The notes below the pieces were generated by a model. The model was not told where the DNA came from. It ran no database searches and saw nothing but the letters and a program-made list of their open reading frames with translations. A stretch of 64,000 nt of DNA from the NCBI GenBank assembly GCA_033085395.1, contig JANQBS010000168.1, forward strand, positions 26,147 through 90,146, given 5' to 3'. Below are positions 45,214 to 56,894 of this stretch, one piece after another. The translations under genes and the position numbers were made by a program. The stretch's first letter is position 1, and every line of letters starts with the position of its first letter. The DNA is from Xanthoparmelia taractica (lineage: Eukaryota; Ascomycota; Lecanoromycetes; Lecanorales; Parmeliaceae).

Positions 45214-46873
45214 TCATGGATTCATATGCGGGTCCAGCACCTTTGCCGTCTGCGAGAGGTGGGGGCCAGGGTGGACGATATCCTCCGGGTGGCCGTCACC
45301 AGGGTGATGTTTCTCTACGAATTGCTCCGCTTTGCCTGCTAGGCCCGTATGATGGCCACTGCTAGAAGTGGTGCCGGAGCCGAGACCGGAATCACTGCCC
45401 GTGAGCCCCGAACCTGTTGTTCCTTCGCCTGTTAGACCGGTGCCGTGGGTGCCGGAGTGATGCGTGCCGGAGTGATGCGTGCCTGTCAGGCCTGATCCTG
45501 TTCCTGAGCCTGTTAATCCCCCGCCGGTCATGCTGGTATCTCGAGTGCTGGAGTCGTGGCCGGAGCCGATGCCCGAGTCACCGCCTGTCAAGCCAGTATC
45601 GGTCCCACGGCTGCCTGTCAGGCCAGTGCCGTGGGTGTGGGAGTGCGTGCCGGAGTGATGCGTGCCGGAGCCAATACCTGAGTCACCGCCCTTCAACCCT
45701 GTCTCGGTGTCGCGGCTGCCTGTCAAGCCTGAGCTTGCTCCCAACAAGCCGGCACCAGTCAAACCGGTGTCGCGAGTACCGGAGCCAATTCCTGAGTCAC
45801 CACCCGTCAAGCCTGTATCGGTGCCTCGGCTACCTGTCAGGCCGGAACCGTGCGTGTTGGAGTCGTAGCCCGAGCCTAGACTAGAGTCATGCCCGGTCAA
45901 GCCGGACCCTGTTCCTCTGCCCGTCATGTCGGCACCACCAGTTTTCGTATCGTAGCCAGAGCCTGTTTGAGGGAGTGCGCCTCCGGCGATCATGCCATCG
46001 TCACGGCCGAGACCAGAGCCGGTGGTGGTATTATCTCGGTCCATGCGGGATTTCGAGTCGTAGCCGGAGCCGGTGCTTCCTGTCATACCGGTATCGCGAG
46101 TGTGTGCTCCGGTGCCGGTCAGAACATCTTGGCCGCCGAGACCGGTGCTGCTACGGTCGTTGGGGTTGTAGCTCGATCCGGAGCCCGCATTCATCGAGGA
46201 TTCGTCCCGAGTGGTGCCATGGCCTGTGGCGCTGACGCCAGAGCCAACAAGGCCGGCGTCACGCTTGCTTGTTCCGGTATATTGAGGCCCAGCGCTGTGC
46301 TCGCTACCAAGACCAGTGTCCTTAGAAGAGGTATGGTGTCCAGAGCCAGTACCAGAAGCAATTTCAGAGCCTACACCGGAGTCTTGCATCAGCTCAGTGT
46401 TGGAAATGCCTGTACTACCGGTCCCGGCATCTCTCGCGCCATGAACGCCAGGCTTTGTGGAATGAAGGACGCCAGGATTGGTAGGAGAGATGGAGCTGCC
46501 GTGGGCAACAGAGCCGGACTCACCCTTATTTCCGGTTTGGCCGGTGAGCTCTTGGTTGGAGATGCCAGTGCCTGATGTGCCAGGATCACGGTCACCGTGG
46601 ATGCCATGCTTGGTGGAGCTGAGGACGCCAGGGTTTGTAGGCGACACGGAATCGCCATGAGCAACGGATCCTGACACTGGTTTGTCATGAACGCCGGACT
46701 GGGTACCGTGCTCTCCGGTGAGCCCTTCGTGCTCATGCTTTGCTGCCTCTGCAATGCGGAAGTTAGTATGTGAGAGTAACTCTCATGGTTGATTCAAAGG
46801 AAGGAAAGGGAAGCGTACCATCCTTGTGACCACCCTGGAGCGCGTCCTTCACCTTGTGCATGAGTCCAGACAT
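45214..46873 (-). CDS. Gly/Thr/Ser-rich repetitive hydrophilic protein
   Basis: Exon 1 is 46873-46819 and exon 2 is 46748-45214, 529 residues. The short N terminus (MSGLMHKVKDALQGGHKDEA) could form an amphipathic helix, and the C terminus KHHPGDGHPEDIVHPGPH is rich in His/Pro. Between them lie two copies of a block of about 50 residues (with SVAHGDSVSPTNPGVL and SVAHGSSISPTNPGVL), then many GTGLTG / GGDSGIGSG repeats. There is no signal peptide or membrane helix and almost no Cys, Trp or Phe. Such disordered, glycine-rich proteins resemble LEA-like or stress-related fungal proteins; the function is not known. The gene is on the strand opposite the aquaporin. Confidence 0.75.
45410..45960 (-). 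repeat. Coding minisatellite of the Gly-rich gene
   Basis: The repeated words GTCACCGCCTGTCAAG / GGCTGCCTGTCAGGCC recur at irregular spacing and encode the GTGLTG and GGDSGIGSG units, making the region prone to slippage. Confidence 0.75.
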
Positions 46874-49602
46874 GTTGGCAGTATGGTTTTCGTTTGGAGT
46901 TTGGTATTAGATGATTTTGTGTATGATTGGTTGTGAAGCTGAGAGGTTGAGTAATGAGATGATGAGAGGAAAGATGATTGTTCAGAGTTGGATGAGGATG
47001 AGAGTGAGGAAGAATGGGTGGAAGCGGGGTCTTAAGTAGTTTTTAGTTCGAAGAGATGGGTAAATAGAGATCTACGCTTGCAGCACCAAGTTGAGGTTTG
47101 ATTTGAGCTGCTGCAGAATACTGTAGTGAGAAACCTTGGCAGGGATTCCTTGGATTCAAATTAAGACGTCACTTGCATGCACTACGGGTTTGGCTATTGA
47201 CGAATTGGCTCTGGTGGCTGAGAGCTTTTCGTCGTCGACTTGCTTCAACTTGGCAAAGCGGGGGATTTGATTCATGTCTGATGTCATTCTTCTCCCCCAC
47301 CACGTGCGACAAGTGTGGCGCAGGTGCACAGCCACAGATCTGCAGGACCCTGAAGGCTATTCTTGGAAATCTTGCTTGACGATCCCAATTCCAATTCGCA
47401 AAGGAACCGAATGATGCTGTTCATGTCATGTGATTGAAAAGGAATTTCCCGTCTGATGCACCATGCATGAACAACTAAGCAAAGTAAAGGTAAGTTATTG
47501 GGGGCAGGAATTGTCAGTCTGTACGCGTAAAGAAAGCCGCTCTCTTCCGTTTGATGTCTCCAGACTCGACGATCAATGCCAGAATAACAAAGTAGAACTT
47601 GTTTGACTGTATCCTGCTCTTGCACCTTGCACCTTCTCCTCAATCCGTATGTCAAAATCCGAAACATCCATCTCTGTGTCTTCCATTTCATCTCGTTCGT
47701 GAGGTAGAAGTAGCCAAATGAGTCAGCCTTCTCCGGCTTGGCGGAGATGCTTGACTCGCCATCTCCGACCTCACTCCAATGCCATACTTCTTCCACTCCC
47801 ACAACCATGCTTCCTCTATCACCAGCTGTTCTCTGAATTCCTCATTTTCAAGAGACTATCCTTCACAGGGCCCACCTCTGCTGGCCAGTCCCTTTTCCTT
47901 GCGTCTTGGAAGCCGTGTCAGCCCACCGTGTATAGAGAAGAGATGGCTACGGAAAATTTTCCCAAGATTTAACGGTAGAGGTGCGTCTATCTCCTGCGCC
48001 GATAAAGATAGCTGACGAGCTCTTATGCACACTAGATTCATCTGCCACTTATGGATCCGTGGCTGCGGCGAGACACTGGACATTTTCCGAGAGTTGTTGC
48101 TCTCTGACCTCATTTCTGCTTTGAAAGCCCAAGACAGCGGATCAAGTCTTCATTTCCAGATACCTTGCCATGTCTACAGGCTCTCTATGCTTATGTCACG
48201 TTGCATGTAGTGAGGAAGAAGTTTCATCTGGGTCACGTGCCGCGACCTGGATGCATTGAGAACTTCCAGGTGGCCGAAGCTATCGAAACTATAGGCAACA
48301 TTCGGAGTCTACCCTTGCCCACGAATTGAGATGGAGAACAGTTTACTGATGGAGGAGTTTCAGGACCGGATATCCTCCTTGGGTGAGGGAGGGTGGGACC
48401 GGTGGGCCTAGGGCTAGGATTAGCTATTCGGATCTGGGACTTTGACGTGGGAAGGGATGGCCAGATGCTGAGAGAAACAGTTTGCTGCTACAGACTACAG
48501 GCACTGCAGCCCTTGGTATCTCCAGCGCTCTCTTTGTTACTGTTCTAGATGATGCAGACTGCCAGGCTGCATACTGTTGTTCCTTCGCTCCTTTGTCTTG
48601 CGTTTGCATGGTACCTCTTCATGCTCTCCTCCAGAGAAGCTTGGAAGCTCAATGTCAATCCATATGCAGCTGACTGGCGCCATGAACATGATCACAGTGA
48701 TTGAACAAGTATAGCTTGTAATACCAGGAGCGACAGACAAAGAAAGACTCATGTTGAGAAAGTCATGGAGCCTGATTCCACTTGCCCAGACCTAAGCAGC
48801 CTCTTCTCCCAGCACACTGTTTACCATCCGCTTAAACTTCGGTGGACTCAACGCGTATCTATGAGGAACTCAAGCACTAGCGCCGAAGAACTTATTCTCA
48901 ACTCGTGTCGGCGCTCACTTCGCTTACCATCCGCATAACCATATATCCCAACGCTCGGCATTCCCGGTCTTGATTCTTGTGTTGTAAGGCTCGAATCAGG
49001 GCCTACTACTGCATAACATCATATTCTCCTTCGCTGTTGCATGGCTCGGTCGTTTCTTAACGATTCTAGCCCAATCCTTCTCCTTCCACGCAGGCTGAGC
49101 TGAGGGTTTGGACCTGAGTGAGCTTGGGCTTGTACAAAACACCTTCAGTTGAAGCCAACGTCATTTTAGCACATCCGTATCGCTCCCTCCATTTTGGGTA
49201 AGGTCTTATATCGTCATTCCAGGCCTGAGAAATTGGGTGGCTGAACCGGAGCTCAAGCTTCTCATCCAGCAAAGCCGACCAACACGACAGCTGCTCAGAT
49301 GACAGCGCCTCGTAAGACTCCTATGCTGGGTGAACGTCAGCGTGGTAGACGATCTCATCGTGAGTCCCGGGCCCTCCTCCAAGGTTTTTCTTGTGAAACA
49401 TCGAAGCGTGCATCTTGACCAAAGAAAATATCGCTGACGTCCCTGGCCAACCCAAGGCCACACATCACGCAACGCCAATCTCGCAAAAAGTGCCCTATCT
49501 GGTATTCCAAGCACCGCCCCTTTGAATTTGACTGCAAGGACTGGTCCGTTCTCCCACATTCGGGTCATACCGCCCCCTGTGGACACGACGCCAGAACAAA
49601 GG
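46874..49602. other. Long intergenic region
   Basis: 2.7 kb without a supported gene. The longest frame (minus, 47808-47284, 174 codons from an ATG) has no recognisable motif or composition support, and a 168-codon minus frame at 49206-49712 lies antisense to the first exon of the next gene. This is the largest unexplained gap in the window. Confidence 0.5.
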
Positions 49603-52600
49603 ATGCGACGTACCAATCCATTCACGTTTAAGAAGGTGTCTTTCTCAGAGGAAGCAGAAGCAAAATTGTCTGCTAGCCCCAGCCCGTACAATTGGCAAGC
49701 CAACCTAGCCAACGCATCTGACGGATCATCCTTTGCACAGGTACGTGTCTTCAGAGCCCAAGCCTCCTAGTCCATCTTAGCTTTTCGGTCCCGTTGAAGA
49801 TTGGGCGCATGCTCCGCTGCAGTACTTTGAAAGGACTCGAAGCTTGAGTTGGACACGCAACGCTGACCTCGAACAATTATTAGAAAGCGCGTGCTGCTGA
49901 GCTGAACGCTGTGAGAGCGCGAAGAGCCGCCCAAATGCAATCAATCGATGATGAGATACCTGATCTTTCAGGCCCTGTTAGTCTTGGAACATATAAGTTC
50001 ACTCTGCGTGGTCGAGGGAACAAGTATGAGACAAATAGATTAAGCGAGCTCCAAAATTCCCAGGAAAAGGAAGGTGAAAATAAAGTGATGGAACCTGCAA
50101 AAACCTCCTCCGCCCGCCTACCCTTCAATCCTTCACCATCTACCACGTCTTCATCCTTTCAAGCTTCTCAACCCTCTAGAAGTACTCATCAAAACGAGGC
50201 CGAGCTTAACGATAGCATCCTCAACCGCCCGGACAAGCCAAACCCAGATAGACGTGGCTTTGACGGGCCTGGTCCACCTCAGTACGACGAGCTTGATCCA
50301 TCCTATTCCGCCGCAGATCTCCCTAAACCTATCTGCTCAATTCAACCAGACAGACGGAGCTCCCCAGCCTCTGGCCAAGCTAGATTTTCCTTTGCACCCG
50401 CCCAGGATCACCAATCAGGTCGAGACTCAGTTACATCGGAAACCCCAAGCTCGAGAGTTTCTGCACAATTCCACTCTTCATTTTCGCCGGAGTACCTCAG
50501 TTCTAATCCACAACTCAGCGCCAAGTTCGACCCTAACAGACAAAGCTCACAACCAGCCGTTAGACAAGCTAATACCTCGTTCCGACTCGAAGATCGTACC
50601 TCCCACCAGAATTACAATGCCCTGATCAGCACAGACGGACGAAGCCCGCAGGCGTCCAGACGAGCAAATCCTTCACTCCCCCCACCAAGCCGCCGTCTAA
50701 ATACAACTCAACTGTACAGCGAGTTTACGAAGAGCTTGAACGCCTTGATCGAATCTGACGGACGCAGCTCAAAAGCACCTGGACAAGCTAGCAGCTTTCG
50801 TTCGGTCAAAGGCTCCCAACGACTTGCTTCTGAGACGTACCGCAACATTGAGAGCAAGGCCGACGATTTGCTTGAAACACACAGACAAAGCTCACAAGCG
50901 AGCAGCCAAGTTCATCGTCCAGCAACGCCCGAAGGATACGCCTCACCCCAATCCTTGCCACTTTCAGACACGCTCCCAACAGCCAGCTTCAATCTTGAGA
51001 CTAACCAGTGGGATCCTGATTTGCCTGAAGCAAATATGTCTGCTCACACTCCCACAAACAAGTCCACTCGAGGCTGCCACTCTGGTCAGGCATCCTCTGG
51101 GAAATCCTCTGCGCAGATGAGTTACCCTCGACAGGAGATGCGGAACCCTTATGCCATCCTCACCACCACTAAGAGTGGTCGTCCTTATACAAATCCATAC
51201 ATGCCGATTGATCCACCACCCTCTACAGCACGTCAGTTTGTAAGGGCGTCCCCGTCTGGACAGTTTAACCTGGGCAACAAGTCCGAGGACGCAGAGATTG
51301 TGGAGCGCCAACGAAAAACGCGATACATTGACCAAGAAGAAGCTCGACACCGAGCTCTTGAACAAGCTAAATACGACCGTGCAAAGGCATCCGCCGAGGA
51401 TCCTTTCCAGGACCAAACGACAGTTCGTGAACAATATGGACGTAACCAGCCATCTCATTCCACCGAGTATGCAGCATATCAAGCGGCCTATGGTCAATTG
51501 CCAGATCATGTGCATCAGCCAGCACTCAGTACTTATACCTCAGATCCTAACGCGTCGCTATTTGTCCCCGAGAACCAGCAAGTCTCACATGCTGCAGATA
51601 CTGGGGCATCTCCATATCATAGCCAGCGCTCAGCCTACGAGCAACAATCTGCCATGAACCAACGCGCCCAGAACACTAGATCGGCTGTGCGTGAGCAGCC
51701 CTCAGCATATGGCCAAACTAACCCGCGCGCATCGGTACGACTGCCAGCTGTCAGAGGCACCACTGAACAGCAACGATTATTTCTACAAGAACTAAAGTTG
51801 GATAGCTTGTCTCTGGAAGACCCCACTAGTAACGATGCTCAAGACGCACGCCGCCGTCCGACAGAGGCTGGTATGCCGCCGGCTCCTAGCAAAGTGTCTC
51901 ATGCAGTTCCTATTCGAGATCCTGCAGCCTATACCGGCTCAGGCCTCATTTCGAGACGTAATCAAGAAGCGCTAAGGCAGAACCTCGACACAGTCGTTGC
52001 ATCGTCCCAAGGGCCGACAGGATCTGCTCGCACTGTGATGAACGATCCTCACCGAGATCGCCGGCTTTCCGGTAGACCTTCGTCTGCTGCTACAGATACT
52101 ACTGTTACTGGATCTACGCTTCGCGCTCAAGCTCCCAACTATGAGTCTGCGACAGCGCATCTATCTCTCATGAGTTCAGGGCCAGCTACAAGTCGGCCCC
52201 AGGAGAAGGCAGCGCTAGGGGCCAGCAAACCGTTACACGTACAGCCTCACGTGAGTAATACTTTAAAGGGCCCCGAGCGCGTCACTACGGATCCTGAGGT
52301 TATGTATCTTCGTGAAGGTTTTCGAGCTCCCACGATTCCTCCCGGGTTCGGTTATGATGCGGCGTACCAAACCAAAGACGCAGGACTTCCCATTGAGGCC
52401 ATTGGCGCTGGCAACGCGTTCATGAACGAACTAGTAAGGCAAATTTCGCCCAAAAAGAACTCCCCGCAGAGTCCAGAGGACTCAACTACATGGTTTCGCC
52501 GCGACCCTCGCGAACTATCATACGCGGCGGCAATTCTCCCTTATGAGACAATGAACAGAATGAACGCACAGCAGTTCCCTCTCAAAGACAGAGCTCCTCG

Positions 52601-53171
52601 CACCGTTGGTCAACTCGCAGACGAGTCCCAGGATGATGACCCTACCGATCGAGCTCGTCAAGCCGCGACCCCAAGACCTATTGGCCACGGTCGTCCAGCT
52701 GGATACGCCACGCCACCGAGCGTTCATGGTCCAGGGCGTGCTACAACAACCCAAGCTCCCTTCTCCGCCCTTACCGATGTTGCTTCAGTGGAAGATAAAG
52801 AGGGAATGGAGCGTTCAGGCCGCAAGTTCCTCGAATGTGACTCACACGCAATAGAAGCCATGTTCGGCGGAGTCTATGGCAACTTGATGGGCGGCAAACA
52901 TGGCCCATACGACTACATGAACCACTACTGTCCTCCTCCAGCATATGCAGTTGACCACAACGCGAGGAACGACGATACCTTTTTCGATCCCCAGTGGTTC
53001 GCTACTGCCCCTCCAGCGAGGGTTGGCCGGGATCCACGTCGTGAGCAAGGTGAATACGAGGATCCTACCCAGGGAAGTGCTAGCCGTCGCGTTGATGCTC
53101 GTGGTGAAGCTATCCGTCGTGAGAGCGGTGGACGTGGTGGTAGTGGAGTTCGCGCATGGGGGCGGAATTAA
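49603..53171 (+). CDS. Large disordered protein of unknown function
   Basis: Two exons (49603-49740, 49884-53171), 1141 residues. I do not recognise the family. The N terminus (MRRTNPFTFKKVSFSEEAEA) is followed by a helical charged segment; the rest is rich in Ser, Gln, Pro and Arg. Six or so copies of a loose motif, R-x-S-x-x-A-S-x-Q-A-x-x-S-F (RRSSPASGQARFSF, GRSPQASRRANPSL, GRSSKAPGQASSF), occur at residues 190-375. A more ordered C-terminal part (about 850-1110) contains YLREGFRAPTIPPGFGYDAA and ECDSHAIEAMFGGVYGNLMG, which looks like a conserved domain. The tail is RGG-like (RRESGGRGGSG). No membrane segment. Possible RNA- or protein-scaffold role is inference only. Confidence 0.8.
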
Positions 53172-53829
53172 GATGTGGTGCATTTTCATGGTATGTACAC
53201 TGTCCTTCGCAGCGGCTGGAGACATACTTACTGACGTTAATAGTGCGATAGATGTTGCTCATCTTCAAGGCCTCGATACCCATTACATCGATCTTTTTTT
53301 TCTCTTTTCTACGACGGAAAGCTTTTACGAAACGTTTATATGGTATGAACATGTTCCCCCTATTCCAATGACCCGTGCTTCACTGCTCTCTATGCACACT
53401 GACCTTTGCATCCAGACCAATATCCGTCATGAATCCGTTGCCGGGAAGGAAAGGCATGGCATTGTGCCGATCTAATACCTCTTTTCCTTTCGTCATGAGC
53501 ATGCGCTGTCCTTTTTTCCTTTTTACAGCGATATTCAGCAAAAACTGTTCACTTCTTGTAAATAGATTAACTCTTGTATTATTATTCACATCTGTGCAGT
53601 GTGCAGTGAAGTGAGTGACCTTGCCTTACTAATGTCCGTAGTGTTTCTTGGTTGTATCTGGAAGAATCGAGCAAATGGTATGGATCAGTGGCACATCAAT
53701 CGGACTCTTCTTTCTTTCCCTCCCTTCCCCCATCTACATCTCATACTCTATCTACATCTTCGCTCCAAATCAATCAATCAACCAACCAACCAACCACTCA
53801 CTCGCTCAATCACTCACTCGCTCAATCAT
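53172..53829. other. Spacer between convergent genes
   Basis: 3' flanks of the disordered-protein gene and the CECR5-like gene. An (ACCA)n/(ACTCGCTCAATC)n stretch lies at 53766-53835. No gene. Confidence 0.6.
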
Positions 53830-55245
53830 TCACTCAAACTCCCTCCCCCCCCAATCATCATCATCATCAAAATCCACACCCTCCCTCCGCAACCCCCACC
53901 TCACCGCATCCCACACATCCCTCACCACGACCTCCGGCTCATACGCCGGCTTCTTCTCGCCGCTATAGACGCCGCTGCGGACGAGGATGCTGTGCCATTT
54001 ACTGCCCTGGGCACTTTTGTACTGGTTTGCGCCTCGGATGTCGCTTTCCGGGTTGTCGCCGACCATGTAGACGGTTTGTAATTTGGTTGCTGCGGAGGAG
54101 GAGGAGGAGGAGGAGGAGGAGAAGGAGGTGTCTTGGAGCAGGACGGCCCTGTGCTCTCTTAATCTATTCTCTGCAAAGGCGAAGGTGCCCTGTGTGGGTT
54201 TTCCGAAGAGGTGTTTCTGGAGCCGGACGCCGTTGTTTGGACCTCCTGTGACGGCGTTGAAGACGCCTTCTAGTGCTGCTTGGAAGCCGCCTTGGCCGAG
54301 GCGCGGGAGGTGGTATGAGGCGGCCCAGAAGAGGTCTGGGTTGGAGAAGTAGAGTTCCGGCTGTGCGTCTTGCTGGTAGCCGCGGTTTGGGAATTTGGGG
54401 TCGCCGTTTTTGGGAGAGAGGGTGCCTAGGTGGCCGTTTATGGATAGGAGGAGATCGAGGATTAGCTGCGTGTCGAGGGCCCAGTCGCGGGGGTCGTTGA
54501 AGACCATTATCGCGTCGACTTTAAGGGTGGGGTGGTCTGATGTGGGATGGTTGGAGTAGGCGTTGTGGGCTAATGGCTTCGCGAATGGTTTGTGGTAGTC
54601 GAGGGAGACGAATGGCCAGAGGGTAGGATAGGCAGTGATTATATCGGAGGGGATCACGACGTTGGTGAAGCCGTATCTGTGAGAGGGTTAGAGAGCGGAA
54701 TGTGAGGGAATGGAGGGGTTGACGCACTCACCCCTCAGCTACTCTTCTGCACTTATCCCCTTCCCCTCCGACAACCAGTACACATTTGTTCTTCCAATTC
54801 TCCCCGCCATGGCCATCTGCCAGCTCGGCAAAAGGCGTATGAGATTGTACGAACATGGATGTATCGAGTGGTACATCGAGAAGCTGGCTGAGCTGTTGTA
54901 CACGCTCCTGTTCTGACTTGCCGCCGCCATTGGTGAGGAGAATGAAGGGGATGCGGTGGGATTGGAGACAGGTGAGGGCGCGGTGGGCGCGCGGGAGCGG
55001 TTTGGAGGAGCGGAGGAGAACACCGTCGATACTGCAAGTACGTCAGCAAGGTCTGTACATGTAAGACCAAGGGCGTTTTACTCAAATGCAAACGCAAAGC
55101 TGGGGATTTTGGGCTGGGTATGTTTGGTGGATGTCTGCAGGAAGCGAGGCGATTGCTTGAGATATCGGAAGCGTAGGAGGTTTGAAGGGGGACGAAGACA
55201 GAAGGTGATGGTGATAGGTCTCGACCGTAGGCAGATACTTGCCAT
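53830..55245 (-). CDS. Mitochondrial CECR5-type HAD hydrolase
   Basis: Three exons (55245-55082, 55031-54732, 54676-53830), 436 residues. Joining exons 1 and 2 restores HAD motif I as FAFAFDIDGVLLRSSKPLP, with both catalytic Asp residues. Motif II follows as FILLTNGGGKSEQERV, and motif IV is VYMVGDNPESDIRGANQ. The N terminus (MASICLRSRPITITFCLRPP) is basic and lacks acids, consistent with mitochondrial import, as for yeast Ykr070w. A polyserine run of nine (residues near 350) comes from an AGG/TCC microsatellite. The substrate in this HAD-IIA subfamily is not established. It is divergently placed 275 bp from an F-box gene. Confidence 0.9.
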
Positions 55246-55520
55246 TGATTGCTGCACTGCTCATTTCGAGGCTGCAATCGGACGAGAGTATATAATATAT
55301 TAGAGCGAGATGTCCTCGAGATGTCCTCAAGACTGTGTGCCAAGCGTCTTATCGATAACGACCCTTAGCGTGAATCTTTCGGCCGCCTTTGGTCGCAAAG
55401 ACAGTACCAAACAGCACAAGACAGCACGGTAACGACACCGTGAAAGGTTATGGTGCGTGCGGATACCGACACCCGTTTACGATCAAATACGTCTCCTTTA
55501 TAGATGGTTCACAGTTCAAT

Positions 55521-56894
55521 ATGAATGTCCAACTACCCCAAGAGCTGCTCCAGCAAATCTTCTCCTACCTCAGCGGAAACCAGAATGCACTCCACGCCTG
55601 CTCCTTGACCTCACCATCCTGGTACTCGGCCTCAATAGCCTATCTCTACGAGACTCCAGTGATTACCGGCAAGAATTATAACGCCTTCGTCCAAGCGATT
55701 TGCCCCTCCGTCAATGCTCACGTGCGGCGGAACGGGCTTGCAGAACTGGTGAGGAGATTGGATATGAGCAATTTGGTACACAATGGGAGCAAGAGTCTAA
55801 CAGCTAGGCTTCTGGGGAGGGTCAAGACAGGCTTGGAAGTATTTGTGGCCCCACAGGCATCGTTTGCGTATGTATTGCACTTCATCTGACGCTTATGGCG
55901 GGACAACCAAACACCTGCCCGCGTTCCGTGAAGTCTGGGTTTTTTTATTGACTTTCTCCAGGTTCAACTGTCTTGCAGCTCTCTCCAAATGCTCGAATCT
56001 TCGCCACTTAGACCTCTCTTTCGTTTCTGAATCCATCTTCATGACGGATCTCTTACGTTCGATCAGCCTGCTTTCAAAGCTGGAAAGCCTACGTCTGCGT
56101 ACGTCGCTTCGGAATCCATTTTACTCTTTTTGGTCTGGAGTGTAGGCCTTGAGATTGGTCTTGAGGGATCTCAATCTCCAGAAATGTTTCAAGGCTGGAA
56201 CATCGCTCTTTGAATGGCCCTGCTGACTCCAGATAATTGAACAGCTCGATCCGCCGCCCAAGACGCAAGTAGGGATCTCAGGATATGCAGCTGGCCAGCC
56301 AAACTCCGCGAGCTTCACATATCTGGGGGCATACATGACGAGGCACTGGTATCGTTGAGCACCCTACCCCGGTCAATATCCCGCCTCAGTATTGGGAATT
56401 GTCCCCATCTATCAATGGTCTCCGTTGGCAATATATTGAGAACCAAGGGGTCACAACTCGTTCATCTCGAAATCGTCGCCCCCATACCGGCGCTGAGCCA
56501 AGACCACAAGCCACTTAGTGGCTATTTGATGCATGTTCCCAACCTTCTTTATCTCAAAATCTCGCTCGACTTCATCAGCCGGTCGTTCTTACTTTCAGAA
56601 AAGGACAAGGAAGAATATCACCCCCTAAGACAACTCGATCTCGATTGCTTTGATCCTGCGGATTGTGATGCATTCAACGCTCAGGATCTTTGGGTTGCTA
56701 TTGCCTATGATAACGGGTTAGGCAGGGTGAGAAAGGTCCGCGTCCATCGACGGCTAGGATGGGCAGCTACAGAAGAGGGCAAGGAACAGGTGAAGGATCT
56801 GGACGAGCTGCTGAAGGCTCTTGCGAGGGAAGATGGAGCGAATGCAGAGATTGAAGAAGCGGATGCTGGGGTCGTGTTATTTGGCATAGGGTGA
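55521..56894 (+). CDS. F-box / leucine-rich repeat protein
   Basis: Three exons (55521-55867, 55962-56098, 56245-56894), 377 residues. The F-box is at the very N terminus: LPQELLQQIFSYL and ACSLTSPSWY. LRR-like segments follow (CSNLRHLDLSF, LSKLESLRLR, PRSISRLSIGNCPHLSMV, QLVHLEIVAPI, PNLLYLKISLD, PLRQLDLDCFD). F-box proteins bind Skp1 in SCF ubiquitin ligases and choose the substrate through such repeats. The second intron (146 bp) contains several alternative AG sites, so the junction near residue 161 is less sure. The start is the first ATG in the frame that begins the F-box. Confidence 0.82.

Noticed and set aside
45417..46575. Plus-strand frames of 155 and 228 codons opposite the Gly-rich gene
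   Set aside because: Mirror of a coding minisatellite on the other strand; the minus frame is longer, has an intron and matching ends.
49206..49712. Minus-strand frame of 168 codons
   Set aside because: Overlaps the first exon of the large disordered protein antisense and has no recognisable features.
52945..53475. Plus frame of 176 codons overlapping the end of the disordered-protein gene
   Set aside because: Out of frame with the clear coding frame and lacks support after it.
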